Below, piece after piece: positions 16,602 through 26,099 of a stretch of 64,000 bases of DNA. The position numbers and the translations under genes were made by a program. The number at the start of each line of letters is the position of its first letter. The first letter of the stretch is position 1. The stretch comes from Photobacterium lutimaris (GTDB lineage: Bacteria; Pseudomonadota; Gammaproteobacteria; Enterobacterales; Vibrionaceae), in the NCBI RefSeq assembly GCF_003025555.1, contig NZ_PYMH01000018.1:1-64000 (forward strand), written 5' to 3'. Below the pieces are notes generated by a model. That model was not told the origin of the DNA. It made no database searches and saw only the letters and a list, made by a program, of their open reading frames with translations.

Positions 16602-18473
16602 ATGATACGCATTCTCAAATCTCTATTCTATGCTAAGCGCTATAACAAACGTATCATTACCATTACTTATGATATCTTTGCTGTTGCCTTCTCTCTCTAT
16701 GCAGCAAACGCACTGCGTTTAGGGACTTGGGACTTTTCTCTGGGTATTCAAGAATATGCCAGCATAGTCCTAACAACGTTTATCACCATTTTGGTTTTTG
16801 CCAAACTTGGCATGTATCGTGCTATCCTTCGCTATATCATGCTGCCAGCTATCGGGCATATTGTCTTAGCTGTCGTCTCCTCAGCCGTTATCCTTGCCTT
16901 ATCGAGTTTCTTCTTTCACTCGTTTGTGCCTCGCAGCGTTCCGATGATTTATGCCTTGCTGGCTATTGTCACACTCGGCGCTCCTCGCGTGCTGATCAAA
17001 ACAGTTTATTACTACTATTACCGTCGCAAAAAACCCAATGTCTTTGTTTACGGTGCAGGTGCAACGGGACGAGAATTAGCTTACGCACTGATCCATGGCC
17101 AGGAATACCATCCTGTTGTTATTCTCGATGACGATAAAACAAAAGTAGGGCAAATCATCTTTGGTCTTCGCGTTCACCATAGCAGCGAGTTTGACAGGCT
17201 TCAGGCGCTCTACGAACCCGTTAAGCTGCTAATGGCTATCAACAACATTAAGATCGGTGCTCGTTTACGACTACTCAATAAGGTTCAATCATGGCCTATC
17301 GAAGTCCAATCAGTACCCTCAGTCGAAGATATTGCCGCTGGTAAGGCACGTTTAACCGAAATTAGGGATTTGGATATTGTTGACTTGCTAGGACGCCCCC
17401 CTGTGGAGCCGAACAAAGCATTGATCGCCAAAAATATCACAGATAAAAGTATTCTGGTCACTGGCGCAGGCGGCTCTATTGGCTCAGAGATGTGCCGCCA
17501 AATTGTACTTCAAGGTCCTAAGCTGATCATCTTGTTTGAACTTAATGAACATAACCTTTATCAAATCGAACGAGAGATAAGCGCAACAGTAAAACACCGC
17601 AAACTTGACTGCATTGTCGTGAGTGCACTTGGCTCAGTTCAAAATAAGAACCGAGTTAAGAAACTCATTGAAAATTTCAAGATAGAGACAATTTATCATG
17701 CTGCGGCTTATAAACATGTACCCATTGTCGAAGACAATATTGTTGAAGGGATCCGTAACAATGTCTTTGGTACCTTGATGGTTGCCGAGGCTGCCATTGA
17801 GTCTGGGGTAGAGAACTTTACCTTAATCTCAACCGATAAAGCCGTACGCCCAACCAATATTATGGGGGCCAGCAAGCGAATGGCAGAGTTGGTTCTTCAA
17901 GCCCTTGCCGACAAACAGTCGAGCACGACTTTCACCATGGTACGCTTTGGCAATGTACTAGGCTCGTCAGGTTCTGTTGTTCCTCTATTCAGAGAGCAGA
18001 TCCGAAAAGGCGGCCCCGTCACCGTCACCCACCCAGATATCATTCGCTATTTCATGATAATTCCTGAAGCCGCACAGTTGGTCATTCAGGCCGGTGCCAT
18101 GGGAATGAATGGTCAAGTATTTGTATTAGACATGGGCCAACCAGTAAAAATTCTTGACCTGGCAAAACGAATGATCAACCTGATGGGTGTAACAGAAAAG
18201 ATAACTGAACAAGGCATAGAGTCAGATGGTGACATTGAAATCATTTTCACTGGGTTACGACCAGGTGAAAAACTCTATGAAGAACTATTGATTGGTGAGA
18301 ATGTAGAAGGTACTGATCACCCTAAAATCATGACCGCTGCAGAAGATAAACTCTCATGGAATGAAATGGATATCATCCTAAAAGAACTAGATATCTGCTG
18401 TCATGACTATGATTATGAGTGCATTAAACGGATATTGCTTGAAGCGCCGACTGGGTATATGCCTAAAATCTGA
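16602..18473 (+). CDS. wbpM: WbpM-like UDP-GlcNAc 4,6-dehydratase (membrane-anchored)
   Basis: This 623-residue protein has four N-terminal membrane helices (about residues 18-135), a first nucleotide-binding domain (VYGAGATGRELAYAL near 155) and the large SDR dehydratase domain with GAGGSIGSEMC near residue 291. The active site reads DKAVRPTNIMGASKRMAE, with methionine where most SDRs have tyrosine: the S-M-K triad of the WbpM group. It converts UDP-GlcNAc to UDP-4-keto-6-deoxy-GlcNAc at the membrane. It is divergent from the WbpV-like gene across 136 bp that must hold both promoters. The gene is intact and close in composition to the core genome. Confidence 0.92.
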   Translation: MIRILKSLFYAKRYNKRIITITYDIFAVAFSLYAANALRLGTWDFSLGIQEYASIVLTTFITILVFAKLGMYRAILRYIMLPAIGHIVLAVVSSAVILALSSFFFHSFVPRSVPMIYALLAIVTLGAPRVLIKTVYYYYYRRKKPNVFVYGAGATGRELAYALIHGQEYHPVVILDDDKTKVGQIIFGLRVHHSSEFDRLQALYEPVKLLMAINNIKIGARLRLLNKVQSWPIEVQSVPSVEDIAAGKARLTEIRDLDIVDLLGRPPVEPNKALIAKNITDKSILVTGAGGSIGSEMCRQIVLQGPKLIILFELNEHNLYQIEREISATVKHRKLDCIVVSALGSVQNKNRVKKLIENFKIETIYHAAAYKHVPIVEDNIVEGIRNNVFGTLMVAEAAIESGVENFTLISTDKAVRPTNIMGASKRMAELVLQALADKQSSTTFTMVRFGNVLGSSGSVVPLFREQIRKGGPVTVTHPDIIRYFMIIPEAAQLVIQAGAMGMNGQVFVLDMGQPVKILDLAKRMINLMGVTEKITEQGIESDGDIEIIFTGLRPGEKLYEELLIGENVEGTDHPKIMTAAEDKLSWNEMDIILKELDICCHDYDYECIKRILLEAPTGYMPKI

Positions 18474-18511
18474 GTTATTTACTATAATCAATTGAATTTA
18501 ATGGAAAAGCA

Positions 18512-19681
18512 GTGAAATTTAGAAAAGATATAAATGGTTTAAGAGCAATTGCAGTACTAACTGTTATCATATTTCATTTTAACCACCAATGGCTACCTGG
18601 GGGGGGTGTAGGGGCGTTGTTGAACAAATCGATTGAACCTTATGAAGTATCGGTGATCTGATCCCATAAGCACTTATTTTGGGAATAACACCATGAGCAA
18701 ACCGCATCGGAAAATCACGAACTGGAAGCAGTACAATCAAGCGCAACTTTGTTGAACATATAGTAATTACACTATCGCTAGCCATTATTTCATATAGATT
18801 AGTTGAAAATAGAAAATACAGCATTAGCAAGATCGCTGGAGCTCTATCTGTTTCAATGCTATTCGCATTTTATATCAGCTGGATGGCGCTGGTAACCGCG
18901 TTGATGATAAATATAAGTTAACGGCTAAAGAATATCATAGCAAATACTATGGTTGAGCGGGAATAGCCCAAGGTGTTAAACATTACAATATAGATGATAA
19001 GAAAACACCTATTATTCTATCTGGAGACAGCTATTCAAGGCAATTTGGTGTTTTTTTAACGAAAATAAGATTAATTTCATAGGTATTTTTCAAGATGGTT
19101 GCTTCTCTAATGAGAGATATTATACGGTTTGGCACCACTCTTTGAGAGAGAGATGCATAAATAGACTAGATAATCTAAAGAAAGCTGCTTCTGAATACCC
19201 CGAAGCAGATCTAGTCATTGGCCAAAACTGGCTGAATACGAAAAACCTAAAATCAAAGCAAGATGATAATATCACTCTTGAACCTGAAGAGTCAGAAGAG
19301 CAAATAAACAATTATTTAAAATCTCTTTCTGAAATCGTAGGGGATGACAGTAAAGGCTACATCCTCGGAAGTACACAAGGAAGTAGCTATAATGTTTTCC
19401 AGTGTCAAGCAAAAAGCTCACTTCCACTTTTAGCAAAGTTGAATGAAAATGATTGCGAAAAGTGGCAGAAATCTAGTGACATAAAAATTAATAATGTAAT
19501 TAAACAGTTATCTAGTCAATACAATAATTTAGTTTACATTGATCCCAACGAGACGCTTTGTGCTAAAGATAAATGTCGCATCATAACTGATGAAAATAAA
19601 CCAGTTTATTCTGATAACCGCCACTTTTCCAAAGATGGTGCTGATGTAGTTGGTAAATTTATCTTAGATAAAATGAAATAG
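18512..19681 (+). pseudogene. Broken OafA/YrhL-type acyltransferase (acyltransferase-3 plus SGNH domain)
   Basis: A GTG start gives VKFRKDINGLRAIAVLTVI, the typical start of membrane O-acyltransferases, but after about 30 codons the frame runs into an IS5-family remnant (18613 to about 18745). It resumes at about 18748 with FVEHIVITLSLAIISYRLVE, the end of the ten-helix membrane domain. Most of the membrane domain, roughly 250-300 residues, is therefore missing. Further frameshifts and stops lie near 18885, 18950 and 19060. The periplasmic SGNH part remains recognisable, with SGDSYSRQF near 19020 and the catalytic block DNRHFSKDG at 19611-19640. The intact protein would have O-acetylated a surface sugar. 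A 179-codon fragment from 19142 to 19681 is still open but is only the C-terminus. Confidence 0.85.
18613..18745 (+). mobile_element. IS5-family (IS903-like) insertion sequence remnant
   Basis: The fragment begins GGCGTTGTTGAACAAATCG, which resembles the terminal inverted repeat of IS903-group IS5 elements. About 80 bp later comes the transposase start at 18693 reading MSKPHRKITNWKQYNQA, a characteristic N-terminus of that group. The element then stops abruptly and the acyltransferase gene resumes, so the rest of the transposase, the right end and an adjacent piece of the host gene have been deleted. It is not mobile by itself. Confidence 0.8.
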
Positions 19682-19714
19682 GTCGAGAGAAATAATCTTT
19701 ATTTTTTACTAGCA

Positions 19715-19746
19715 TTAAAAAACCAGCAATTATGCTGGTTTTCTAT
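19715..19746. terminator. Bidirectional terminator between acyltransferase remnant and the TagF-like gene
   Basis: The stem AAAACCAGCA/TGCTGGTTTT with the loop ATTA is flanked by A and T runs on both strands. It ends the minus-strand glycerol-phosphate polymer operon and the convergent plus-strand remnant. Confidence 0.85.
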
Positions 19747-19763
19747 TTATAGAATTAAAGCTA

Positions 19764-22409
19764 TTATGACTTTCTAATTAATTCATAAACACGCTCTGAA
19801 CACTTACCATCTCTAAAAGGAAAGAACTGTTCGATTCTTTCCCGGTATGGAGATAACGGCTCACAGTTATTTTTTACTAAACTTTCAATTTGATCTAGTA
19901 TCGAAGCCTCATCTACACACACAGGACCAAATCCATCACGAATGTAATCAAAGTAACCAGGTTGGTAAACATGTCCCCCACCAAAAAATTCGTCTCTATC
20001 GAATTGATAGTACAAAATAGACTTTCGTAAGTATGCAGACTCAAAGGCAACAGAAGAATAATCTGTTATCATTAGGGCTGAATCACCAAAGAGCATTTGA
20101 ATACTCTTTATATCATCATGCCCTAAAATTTTCACACCATCAATTGAGTGCGACTTAAAATATGCTTGTACATTAGCATGAGGGAAAAATATCAATTCGT
20201 AATTATACTCACTGACAATCTTCATCAATCTAGGTGACCTAAGAAAGCTCATCCAAGTTTTATAGTAGTCTGATTGCTCGAAGCTGTTATTTTTTTCTCT
20301 TATATTTGAAGTAGATGTAGAATAGCCAACTAAATTCTGTCTCCACGTAGGCATAATGACAATTTTTCTTGACTGTTGATTATTATATGACAAGAGAGAA
20401 TCATGGCGAGGAAAGCCTGTCAAGGCCGTATCATATTCAGTAAACTTATAATTTGTTTTCATACCTGAGATCGATTCATACTCAGGTTTCGCAGCACAAA
20501 TAAATTGCCTTATATTTTTTGAGTTCAGCCATTCAGACAGGTCATCTTTTGTAACTCCATGCTGCAGGAATATGAACTTGAATTTTAACAAGTCACTATA
20601 AAAAGAGCTATTAAGTAAATTCGTAACATACCTATCGGCATGCGAGCTAATCAAAAAGTCAGCATTTAGCATCGCCATTATATGATCAAGAGATCCAAAC
20701 TCGATAAGATTAAAACCTTCACTAGAAAGTCTGTTCCAATCATGTGAATTTTTTCTCAATACAAAATAAAAATTCTCTTTGACATGAGAGTTCATCATGA
20801 AACGGTATAAATGCTCTGCATTATCATCAGCTTGTATGTCGCGATCCATCAACAACCAAGCATTTTTATATCTGTTGGTATACCTTGTGCTTTTTGCTAA
20901 ATTACGATACAACTTCGTTACAATATTTCTATTGGCATGTTTTGGTAATTTTAAACGTTTAGCCAATATAGTTGAATTGGTTATACTTGAAAAAGTTAAA
21001 CCGTCTAATAATAAATTAATTTGCTCTTTGTTAGTGTTATAGACTTTCAATTCATTACCGTCGAGTAACTCCACCCAACAAGTATGCTCATATACAAAAG
21101 TATCCCCAAAAATTTCCTTCTTCTGGCACTTATAGAACTGAGACTCAACCTCCTCACCCGCTGAATAGAAGGTGATTGTATTTAAGTCTGAACTAGAGTT
21201 AAACTTCAGGCAAATTAATTTATACAGTGGATCAAAATCAGCAACAATAACATTATTTGGTTCAAAATTAGAGCACTTAAGCAGGTTACAAATCCCAGAC
21301 AACCAGAATAAACCGATTGAAGGTTGTTTAATGCTTAAAATAATATCTCTATCAATATGACGATATAAATCTCGAAGAAGGGTTAGGCATTCAACCTGAA
21401 GTTCAGGAGTTACGCTTGACTGGCGACTATGATTCTGATGAAAATACTTTACATACCAAGAGGTCGCATAAACCAAAGTTACTTGTAACCAATTAGGAAC
21501 ATATCCAACTTGCTCCAATGCATAATTTACTAGATTAAGATATCCATCTTTAATTACAGCTGAATACTTTTCATCTTTTTTCCATACGGTATCAAGCGTT
21601 GAGGATGAGTCCTCTCTCTTACGATAAAAGTACTTTACTTTAGGCAAGAATACCGCTTTAGAATCACTATTGTTTAGTATATATTTTGCAACAAACAACG
21701 CATCTTCAAAGTCTGGTTTAACTAGCTCGAACTTAAGATCTGATATTAGCGATTTTTTAAAGAATGCAGCGCTAGCTGACATTTGTATGTCAGAGAAGGA
21801 TTTATTAAATTTTATAATACGTTCACCTTGAGTGAACCTATATTTTAAGGGGTGATTATCTTTATAAGCATATTCATTCTCAATGAAGAAAATAAAATTA
21901 GAACACACTAAAGAAATGTCATCACCTTTATTTCGAATTAAAAAATCATCAACATTCTCAAAATAATGTTGATCGACAAAATCATCAGGATCAATAAAAG
22001 TTACCCAATCGTGGCTAGCAAGTTCCAAGCCTTCATTTCTAGCAGACGCTTGCCCACCGTTTTCTTTGCGATGATAAATTATATTATTTGGAAACTTTTC
22101 AGCCCACTTCTTACAAATATCAGCTGAACCATCAACAGAACCATCATCGACTAGAATAAGTTCAATATTGTTTAAAAATGACAATGACTGCTTAACAAGT
22201 GTTGAAATATACTTATCAAGGTATTTTTCAACACCATAAACAGCTGAAATTATTGAGAACTTATTCTCACCATAAGTAACTGTATTTGGTAATAAGAAAG
22301 GATCAATCAAGCTTGCCTCATATGAGGATTTACGCATATTGAACGCTTTATTTTTATTATACTCTTTCGCTAATGAGTATAGTTTTTTGATATTTTGAAT
22401 CTTTTTCAT
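19764..22409 (-). CDS. Bifunctional GT2 glycosyltransferase / CDP-glycerol glycerophosphotransferase
   Basis: This 881-residue protein has two recognisable catalytic parts. A GT2 (GT-A fold) domain covers about residues 48-330, with LVDDGSVDGS (86-95) and FIDPDDF for nucleotide-sugar binding. The C-terminal third (about 530-880) is a TagB/TagF-type CDP-glycerol:glycerophosphate transferase domain, with FLQHGVTKDD, LTGFPRHDSLL and LITDYSSVAFESAYLRKSILYYQFD. The section between (about 330-530) has no family that I recognise. Such fusions could add a sugar and a glycerol phosphate alternately to one growing chain. It is the last gene of the A+T-rich operon and is followed by a terminator. Its substrates are inferred only. 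Confidence 0.88.
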   Translation of the reverse strand: MKKIQNIKKLYSLAKEYNKNKAFNMRKSSYEASLIDPFLLPNTVTYGENKFSIISAVYGVEKYLDKYISTLVKQSLSFLNNIELILVDDGSVDGSADICKKWAEKFPNNIIYHRKENGGQASARNEGLELASHDWVTFIDPDDFVDQHYFENVDDFLIRNKGDDISLVCSNFIFFIENEYAYKDNHPLKYRFTQGERIIKFNKSFSDIQMSASAAFFKKSLISDLKFELVKPDFEDALFVAKYILNNSDSKAVFLPKVKYFYRKREDSSSTLDTVWKKDEKYSAVIKDGYLNLVNYALEQVGYVPNWLQVTLVYATSWYVKYFHQNHSRQSSVTPELQVECLTLLRDLYRHIDRDIILSIKQPSIGLFWLSGICNLLKCSNFEPNNVIVADFDPLYKLICLKFNSSSDLNTITFYSAGEEVESQFYKCQKKEIFGDTFVYEHTCWVELLDGNELKVYNTNKEQINLLLDGLTFSSITNSTILAKRLKLPKHANRNIVTKLYRNLAKSTRYTNRYKNAWLLMDRDIQADDNAEHLYRFMMNSHVKENFYFVLRKNSHDWNRLSSEGFNLIEFGSLDHIMAMLNADFLISSHADRYVTNLLNSSFYSDLLKFKFIFLQHGVTKDDLSEWLNSKNIRQFICAAKPEYESISGMKTNYKFTEYDTALTGFPRHDSLLSYNNQQSRKIVIMPTWRQNLVGYSTSTSNIREKNNSFEQSDYYKTWMSFLRSPRLMKIVSEYNYELIFFPHANVQAYFKSHSIDGVKILGHDDIKSIQMLFGDSALMITDYSSVAFESAYLRKSILYYQFDRDEFFGGGHVYQPGYFDYIRDGFGPVCVDEASILDQIESLVKNNCEPLSPYRERIEQFFPFRDGKCSERVYELIRKS

Positions 22410-22437
22410 TATTTAACCAAATTAGATATTCAGCTGA

Positions 22438-23598
22438 TTATTTTATATCAGTTATAATGTATTTAAATACTTGCTCAGCAACGCGTCTACTGGCTTGACC
22501 GTCATCAAAGTTACAAAACTTAAGATTGAATTTCTTAGCCTGAAGCTTTTGATCAGCGTTATTATAACTTTTTTCCGTCAATGATTTAATCAAATCTTCA
22601 TAATTATAAACGATCAGCCCAGGTGCGTCTGCAGTGATATCGAAATTTAACCCTCTTTTTTCACTGTACTCATTATAGTCAGGAACATAGAGGATAGTAT
22701 CTCGTTTTAAACAAGCATAATCAAACATACTGGATGAATAGTCAGTCACCATAACATCTGTAATAAGGTAGAGCTCTTCAACATTTGGATATAAAGTAAC
22801 ATCTAAAACACTAGGCAAACTAGGAATATTAGACATTCCATCATTAAAATAATGTGCTCGTACTAATATAATATATTCCAATGAAACCTTATCTGCCAAA
22901 TCATTAAAATCAATATAATATTCAGGCTTTTCATGGTATTCACGAAATGTTGGCATGAATAGTATTATTTTTCGACTATCAGATACATCAATACCTAAAT
23001 TTTCCTTTACTTTTTCAATATCCGCTGAGGAATAGTTAAACAGAAGATCATTCCTTGGATACCCTGTTTCTAATATTTTATAGTCAAACGGAAATGATGA
23101 CTTCCATTGAACCGTTGAAAATTTGTTTGATGAGATGACATAGTCCCAATTGTTACATCGATTCTCTAGCGCTTTATAAGCCGATTCTGAGCTTTGTTTT
23201 GTTTCAAGCTCATCTATTCCCATCTTTTTTAATGGAGTGCCATGTTTCGTTTGAACAAAAACGACTCCTTTACGTTTTGTAAAAAAATTAGGATGATTCG
23301 CGTTAGAAATAAAACAGCCACTAACAGCCAAGTAGTAAAAATATTTTAATGAGAATTTCTTTACCGGTATAATTCCTTCATTAATTTCAGAAGGCAATTG
23401 AGTAAAGAACCAAACTCTTTTTATATTATCGAACGACTCTAAAAAATCAGAAATTGCTTTAGGGTTACAAGAATAGCCTTTACCCCAATATGCTTCAAAA
23501 GCAACCACATCATTTTTTACGGGAAGAACAAACAAGAATATTTTATACAAAATATACTTTGGTAAAAGAAGCAACCTTTCAATATATGAATTAATCAA
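22438..23598 (-). CDS. CDP-glycerol glycerophosphotransferase family protein
   Basis: This is a TagB/TagF-type transferase that would add glycerol phosphate from CDP-glycerol to a lipid-linked acceptor. Diagnostic stretches are FVQTKHGTPLKKMG, LETGYPRNDLLF, FMPTFREYHEKP and MVTDYSSSMFDYACL. I prefer a TTG start at 23598 (386 residues). The TTG overlaps the upstream TGA stop (TTGA) and has AAAGAGG eight bases in front. The ATG at 23670 would add 24 residues that overlap the upstream gene by 76 bp and look unlike this family. The N-terminus carries a short amphipathic/hydrophobic segment that may bind the membrane. It lies between the GT2 gene and the bifunctional 881-residue gene of the same operon. 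Confidence 0.88.
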   Translation of the reverse strand: MINSYIERLLLLPKYILYKIFLFVLPVKNDVVAFEAYWGKGYSCNPKAISDFLESFDNIKRVWFFTQLPSEINEGIIPVKKFSLKYFYYLAVSGCFISNANHPNFFTKRKGVVFVQTKHGTPLKKMGIDELETKQSSESAYKALENRCNNWDYVISSNKFSTVQWKSSFPFDYKILETGYPRNDLLFNYSSADIEKVKENLGIDVSDSRKIILFMPTFREYHEKPEYYIDFNDLADKVSLEYIILVRAHYFNDGMSNIPSLPSVLDVTLYPNVEELYLITDVMVTDYSSSMFDYACLKRDTILYVPDYNEYSEKRGLNFDITADAPGLIVYNYEDLIKSLTEKSYNNADQKLQAKKFNLKFCNFDDGQASRRVAEQVFKYIITDIK

Positions 23599-24590
23599 AA
23601 TAGACGCCTCTTTAGCTGTATACCTATCAGAATCGCCTTCGATAAAACTCCCAACATAAAATACGGACAATATTTAATAAAGCCCTTCTTTATAAAAATG
23701 GGCTTAGGAAGTTTACCAGTGAATTCATACCTCTGGGTTAACATTATAAACTCACTTTTTATTTTTTTAGTCGCTAGGGTTGTTAAACGATAGTTTTGTT
23801 TAACCATTAAATTGAATACATGTTCGATAAAAATAATATACACCGAAGATTTATACCCTGAGTCTATTTCATTATTATTAACAAAGTACTCAAATAATCG
23901 TCTATACTGTAGAGTTATATCTTTATGCTTATTACTTTTAGAGTTTAGAATTGAACCATCTCTTTGATAATAATTAATTCCAATATAATCTGTAACCTGA
24001 ATATTGTTTGCTAAAGCTAATACTTTATAATTAAATGTTATATCTTCATAATAACCATCTTCAAATGACAATGCGAAATTATTCAAAAATAAAACTGAGT
24101 AGCATTTATTCCAAGCAACATTCAAATTTTTGAATAATGCACGCTTTTTATCAGTGTCTAGCTTACTAATAACAGTATGTGACAAGTCCAAAAGCAAATC
24201 TGACTTAAGATTTATGGCAACTTTACCATCAGCCCATACTCTTTGGTGGTTATAAACTAACACATCATAGTCACTATACTGCTCAAAATGAGTTAATAAC
24301 CCTGGCTGTAAGTAATCATCGCTATCTATAAATAGAACAAACTCGCTAGACACCTCAGCAAAACCTACATTTCTAGCATTTGCCAATCCTTGGTTAGTAG
24401 ATAGCTTTATTAGTTTAAAACTCCACTTATCAAGTAGACTTTCTAGTACTTTAAGAGTGTTATCCGTGGAGCAATCATCAACAACAATGACCTCTAAATC
24501 ACTATAATCCTGCTCAAAGATAGATTGAATGCAGCGCTCAATCTCTACTTCAACATTGTATGCAGGTACAATTATAGAATATTTTGCCAT
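23595..24590 (-). CDS. GT2 family glycosyltransferase
   Basis: This 331-residue protein has a classical GT2 domain: YSIIVPAYNVEVEIERCIQS at the start, VIVVDDCSTDNT (33-44) and LFIDSDDYLQPG near residue 90, where the aspartates bind the metal and nucleotide sugar. A hydrophobic, basic C-terminal segment ends in QLKRRLF and may associate with the membrane. It starts at the last base of the ABC-transporter ATPase stop, and its own stop overlaps the following transferase start, so translation along the operon is tightly coupled. The sugar donor cannot be predicted; it probably adds a hexose to the glycerol-phosphate backbone or to the linkage unit. Confidence 0.9.
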   Translation of the reverse strand: MAKYSIIVPAYNVEVEIERCIQSIFEQDYSDLEVIVVDDCSTDNTLKVLESLLDKWSFKLIKLSTNQGLANARNVGFAEVSSEFVLFIDSDDYLQPGLLTHFEQYSDYDVLVYNHQRVWADGKVAINLKSDLLLDLSHTVISKLDTDKKRALFKNLNVAWNKCYSVLFLNNFALSFEDGYYEDITFNYKVLALANNIQVTDYIGINYYQRDGSILNSKSNKHKDITLQYRRLFEYFVNNNEIDSGYKSSVYIIFIEHVFNLMVKQNYRLTTLATKKIKSEFIMLTQRYEFTGKLPKPIFIKKGFIKYCPYFMLGVLSKAILIGIQLKRRLF

Positions 24591-25330
24591 TATTTATACA
24601 TCTCAAGAACGTCTTCAACACTGCCATCAAGAATAACTTTGCCTTTATCTAAATAAACAGCTCTATTACACATCCGACGTATATCTGAATCAGAGTGTGA
24701 AACAACAATGATTAGCTTCGAATCTTTTATTATTTCATCCATTCTTTTCAAACACTTCGCTCTAAAGTATTTATCACCAACACTGAGGACTTCATCGATA
24801 ATCAAAATATCACTTCTAAATGATGTCGCAACTGAAAAAGCTAAACGAGAGACCATACCGCTTGAGTATGTTTCAACAGGTTTTTCAATTGACTCATCTA
24901 ATTCAGAGAACTCAATAATATCTTTTATTTTTGATTCTATCTCTTTCTTGTTCTTTCCTAGTAACGCCCCTGACAAATATATATTATCTAGACCGCTTAG
25001 TTCACGAGAAAAAAAAGAGTTAAGCGACAGAAGTGCACCGATTTGTATATCTGAAATGAACTTACCGTCTGTTGGCTTTAATACCCCCGACAGAACTTTA
25101 CACAAAGTTGATTTTCCAGCACCATTTCTGCCAACAATACCGACAATATCGCCTTCATAAAATGAGAGGTTAACCTCAGACAAAGCTGACTTTCTGAATG
25201 AATTCGACTCTATTGACACCTTTTCTCTTTCATACTTTGAAAGAAACAATTTTTTCAGCGAGTAACTTTTTGCAGCTGTGTATTCAAAGGCAACATTCTG
25301 CAACTCTACAACTTTATTACGCTGCATCAT
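24590..25330 (-). CDS. ABC exporter ATP-binding subunit (TagH/KpsT/Wzt type)
   Basis: This 246-residue nucleotide-binding subunit has the Walker A GRNGAGKST (about residues 69-77), the signature ETYSSGMVSRLAFS (about 153-166), Walker B ILIIDEVLSVGD and a switch histidine in IVVSHSD. The family insert before the ABC core (LKKLFLSKYEREK) is typical of polysaccharide and teichoic-acid exporters. It lacks the C-terminal carbohydrate-binding domain of some Wzt proteins and the long extension of Gram-positive TagH. The start overlaps the permease stop by four bases (ATGA). Together with the permease it should flip the finished, lipid-linked polymer across the inner membrane. Confidence 0.93.
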   Translation of the reverse strand: MMQRNKVVELQNVAFEYTAAKSYSLKKLFLSKYEREKVSIESNSFRKSALSEVNLSFYEGDIVGIVGRNGAGKSTLCKVLSGVLKPTDGKFISDIQIGALLSLNSFFSRELSGLDNIYLSGALLGKNKKEIESKIKDIIEFSELDESIEKPVETYSSGMVSRLAFSVATSFRSDILIIDEVLSVGDKYFRAKCLKRMDEIIKDSKLIIVVSHSDSDIRRMCNRAVYLDKGKVILDGSVEDVLEMYK

Positions 25331-26094
25331 ACATTCCTTACAATAGCTGGTGATATCTTTTTACACAGTGCAATCAAGCTAGTTAGTGCACAAATTGAAA
25401 AAACTAGCGCAAGAGTCATCGTCGAGTAATTTACTTTATCTGTAAAAATCAACGCATTATTAAAGTATTCAATTAAATGAGCAAACGGATTAAGGTCCAC
25501 TAATATTTGATAATTCTCAGGAACACGTTCTCGCGAGTAAATAATTGGTGTAATATAAAATAAAATTCTCAAACCAAAACCCACAAGAAAAGCGGTATCC
25601 CTAACAAATACATTTAGGATAGCTAAACCTAAAGATAATGCTGTAATTGTAATTTGGCTAATAATCATCGTATAGAGTAAAGCCATTACATCAGGAATAT
25701 AACCTAAACATAAAAGCACAGCCTGAAGTAATAGGTATCCAAATGTAAACAAATACGTTTGACCAAATACTTCCGATGATGGCAATATTGGTAATGGCAT
25801 TTTAACTTGAGTTACAATACCTTTATACCTTCTGAACGACGTTGTCGCAGAACTTAATGATGTACTCCACCATTTCCAAAGTGTCACACCAATGGCTATC
25901 ATTAAAATTCGGTCGATACCAGAATGACCAAAAATCACACCCACTACGTAGCTATACAAGGCGATTAACATCATTGGCTCAATAAACCACCAAAGATAGC
26001 CTAAAAATGTACCTCGGACATTAGCTTTTTGTTTCAAATGTGCAAGTGTATATAAAACATATGCATGCCGAGATAAAACGCTTTTTTCAATCAT
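25327..26094 (-). CDS. ABC-2 exporter membrane subunit (TagG/KpsM/Wzm type)
   Basis: This 255-residue permease has about six membrane helices and the ABC-2 polysaccharide exporter pattern: KANVRGTFLGYLWWFIEPMM at about residues 23-42 and a C-terminal DLNPFAHLIEYFNNAL. The second is the conserved NPxxxxIE(Y/F) motif of KpsM/Wzm/TagG proteins. It pairs with the overlapping ATPase gene. The gene lies 5 bp downstream of the TagD-like gene. No outer-membrane or periplasmic partner (KpsD, KpsE) and no Kdo-lipid linker enzymes (KpsC, KpsS) are encoded nearby, so how the polymer reaches the surface is open. Confidence 0.93.
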   Translation of the reverse strand: MIEKSVLSRHAYVLYTLAHLKQKANVRGTFLGYLWWFIEPMMLIALYSYVVGVIFGHSGIDRILMIAIGVTLWKWWSTSLSSATTSFRRYKGIVTQVKMPLPILPSSEVFGQTYLFTFGYLLLQAVLLCLGYIPDVMALLYTMIISQITITALSLGLAILNVFVRDTAFLVGFGLRILFYITPIIYSRERVPENYQILVDLNPFAHLIEYFNNALIFTDKVNYSTMTLALVFSICALTSLIALCKKISPAIVRNV

Positions 26095-26099
26095 GTTAT

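Noticed and set aside
18613..18745. Complete insertion sequence
   Set aside because: Only one end and about 17 transposase codons are present, with no second inverted repeat.
19142..19681. Intact 179-residue gene
   Set aside because: It is the SGNH C-terminus of a frameshifted acyltransferase and contains no signal peptide or proper start.
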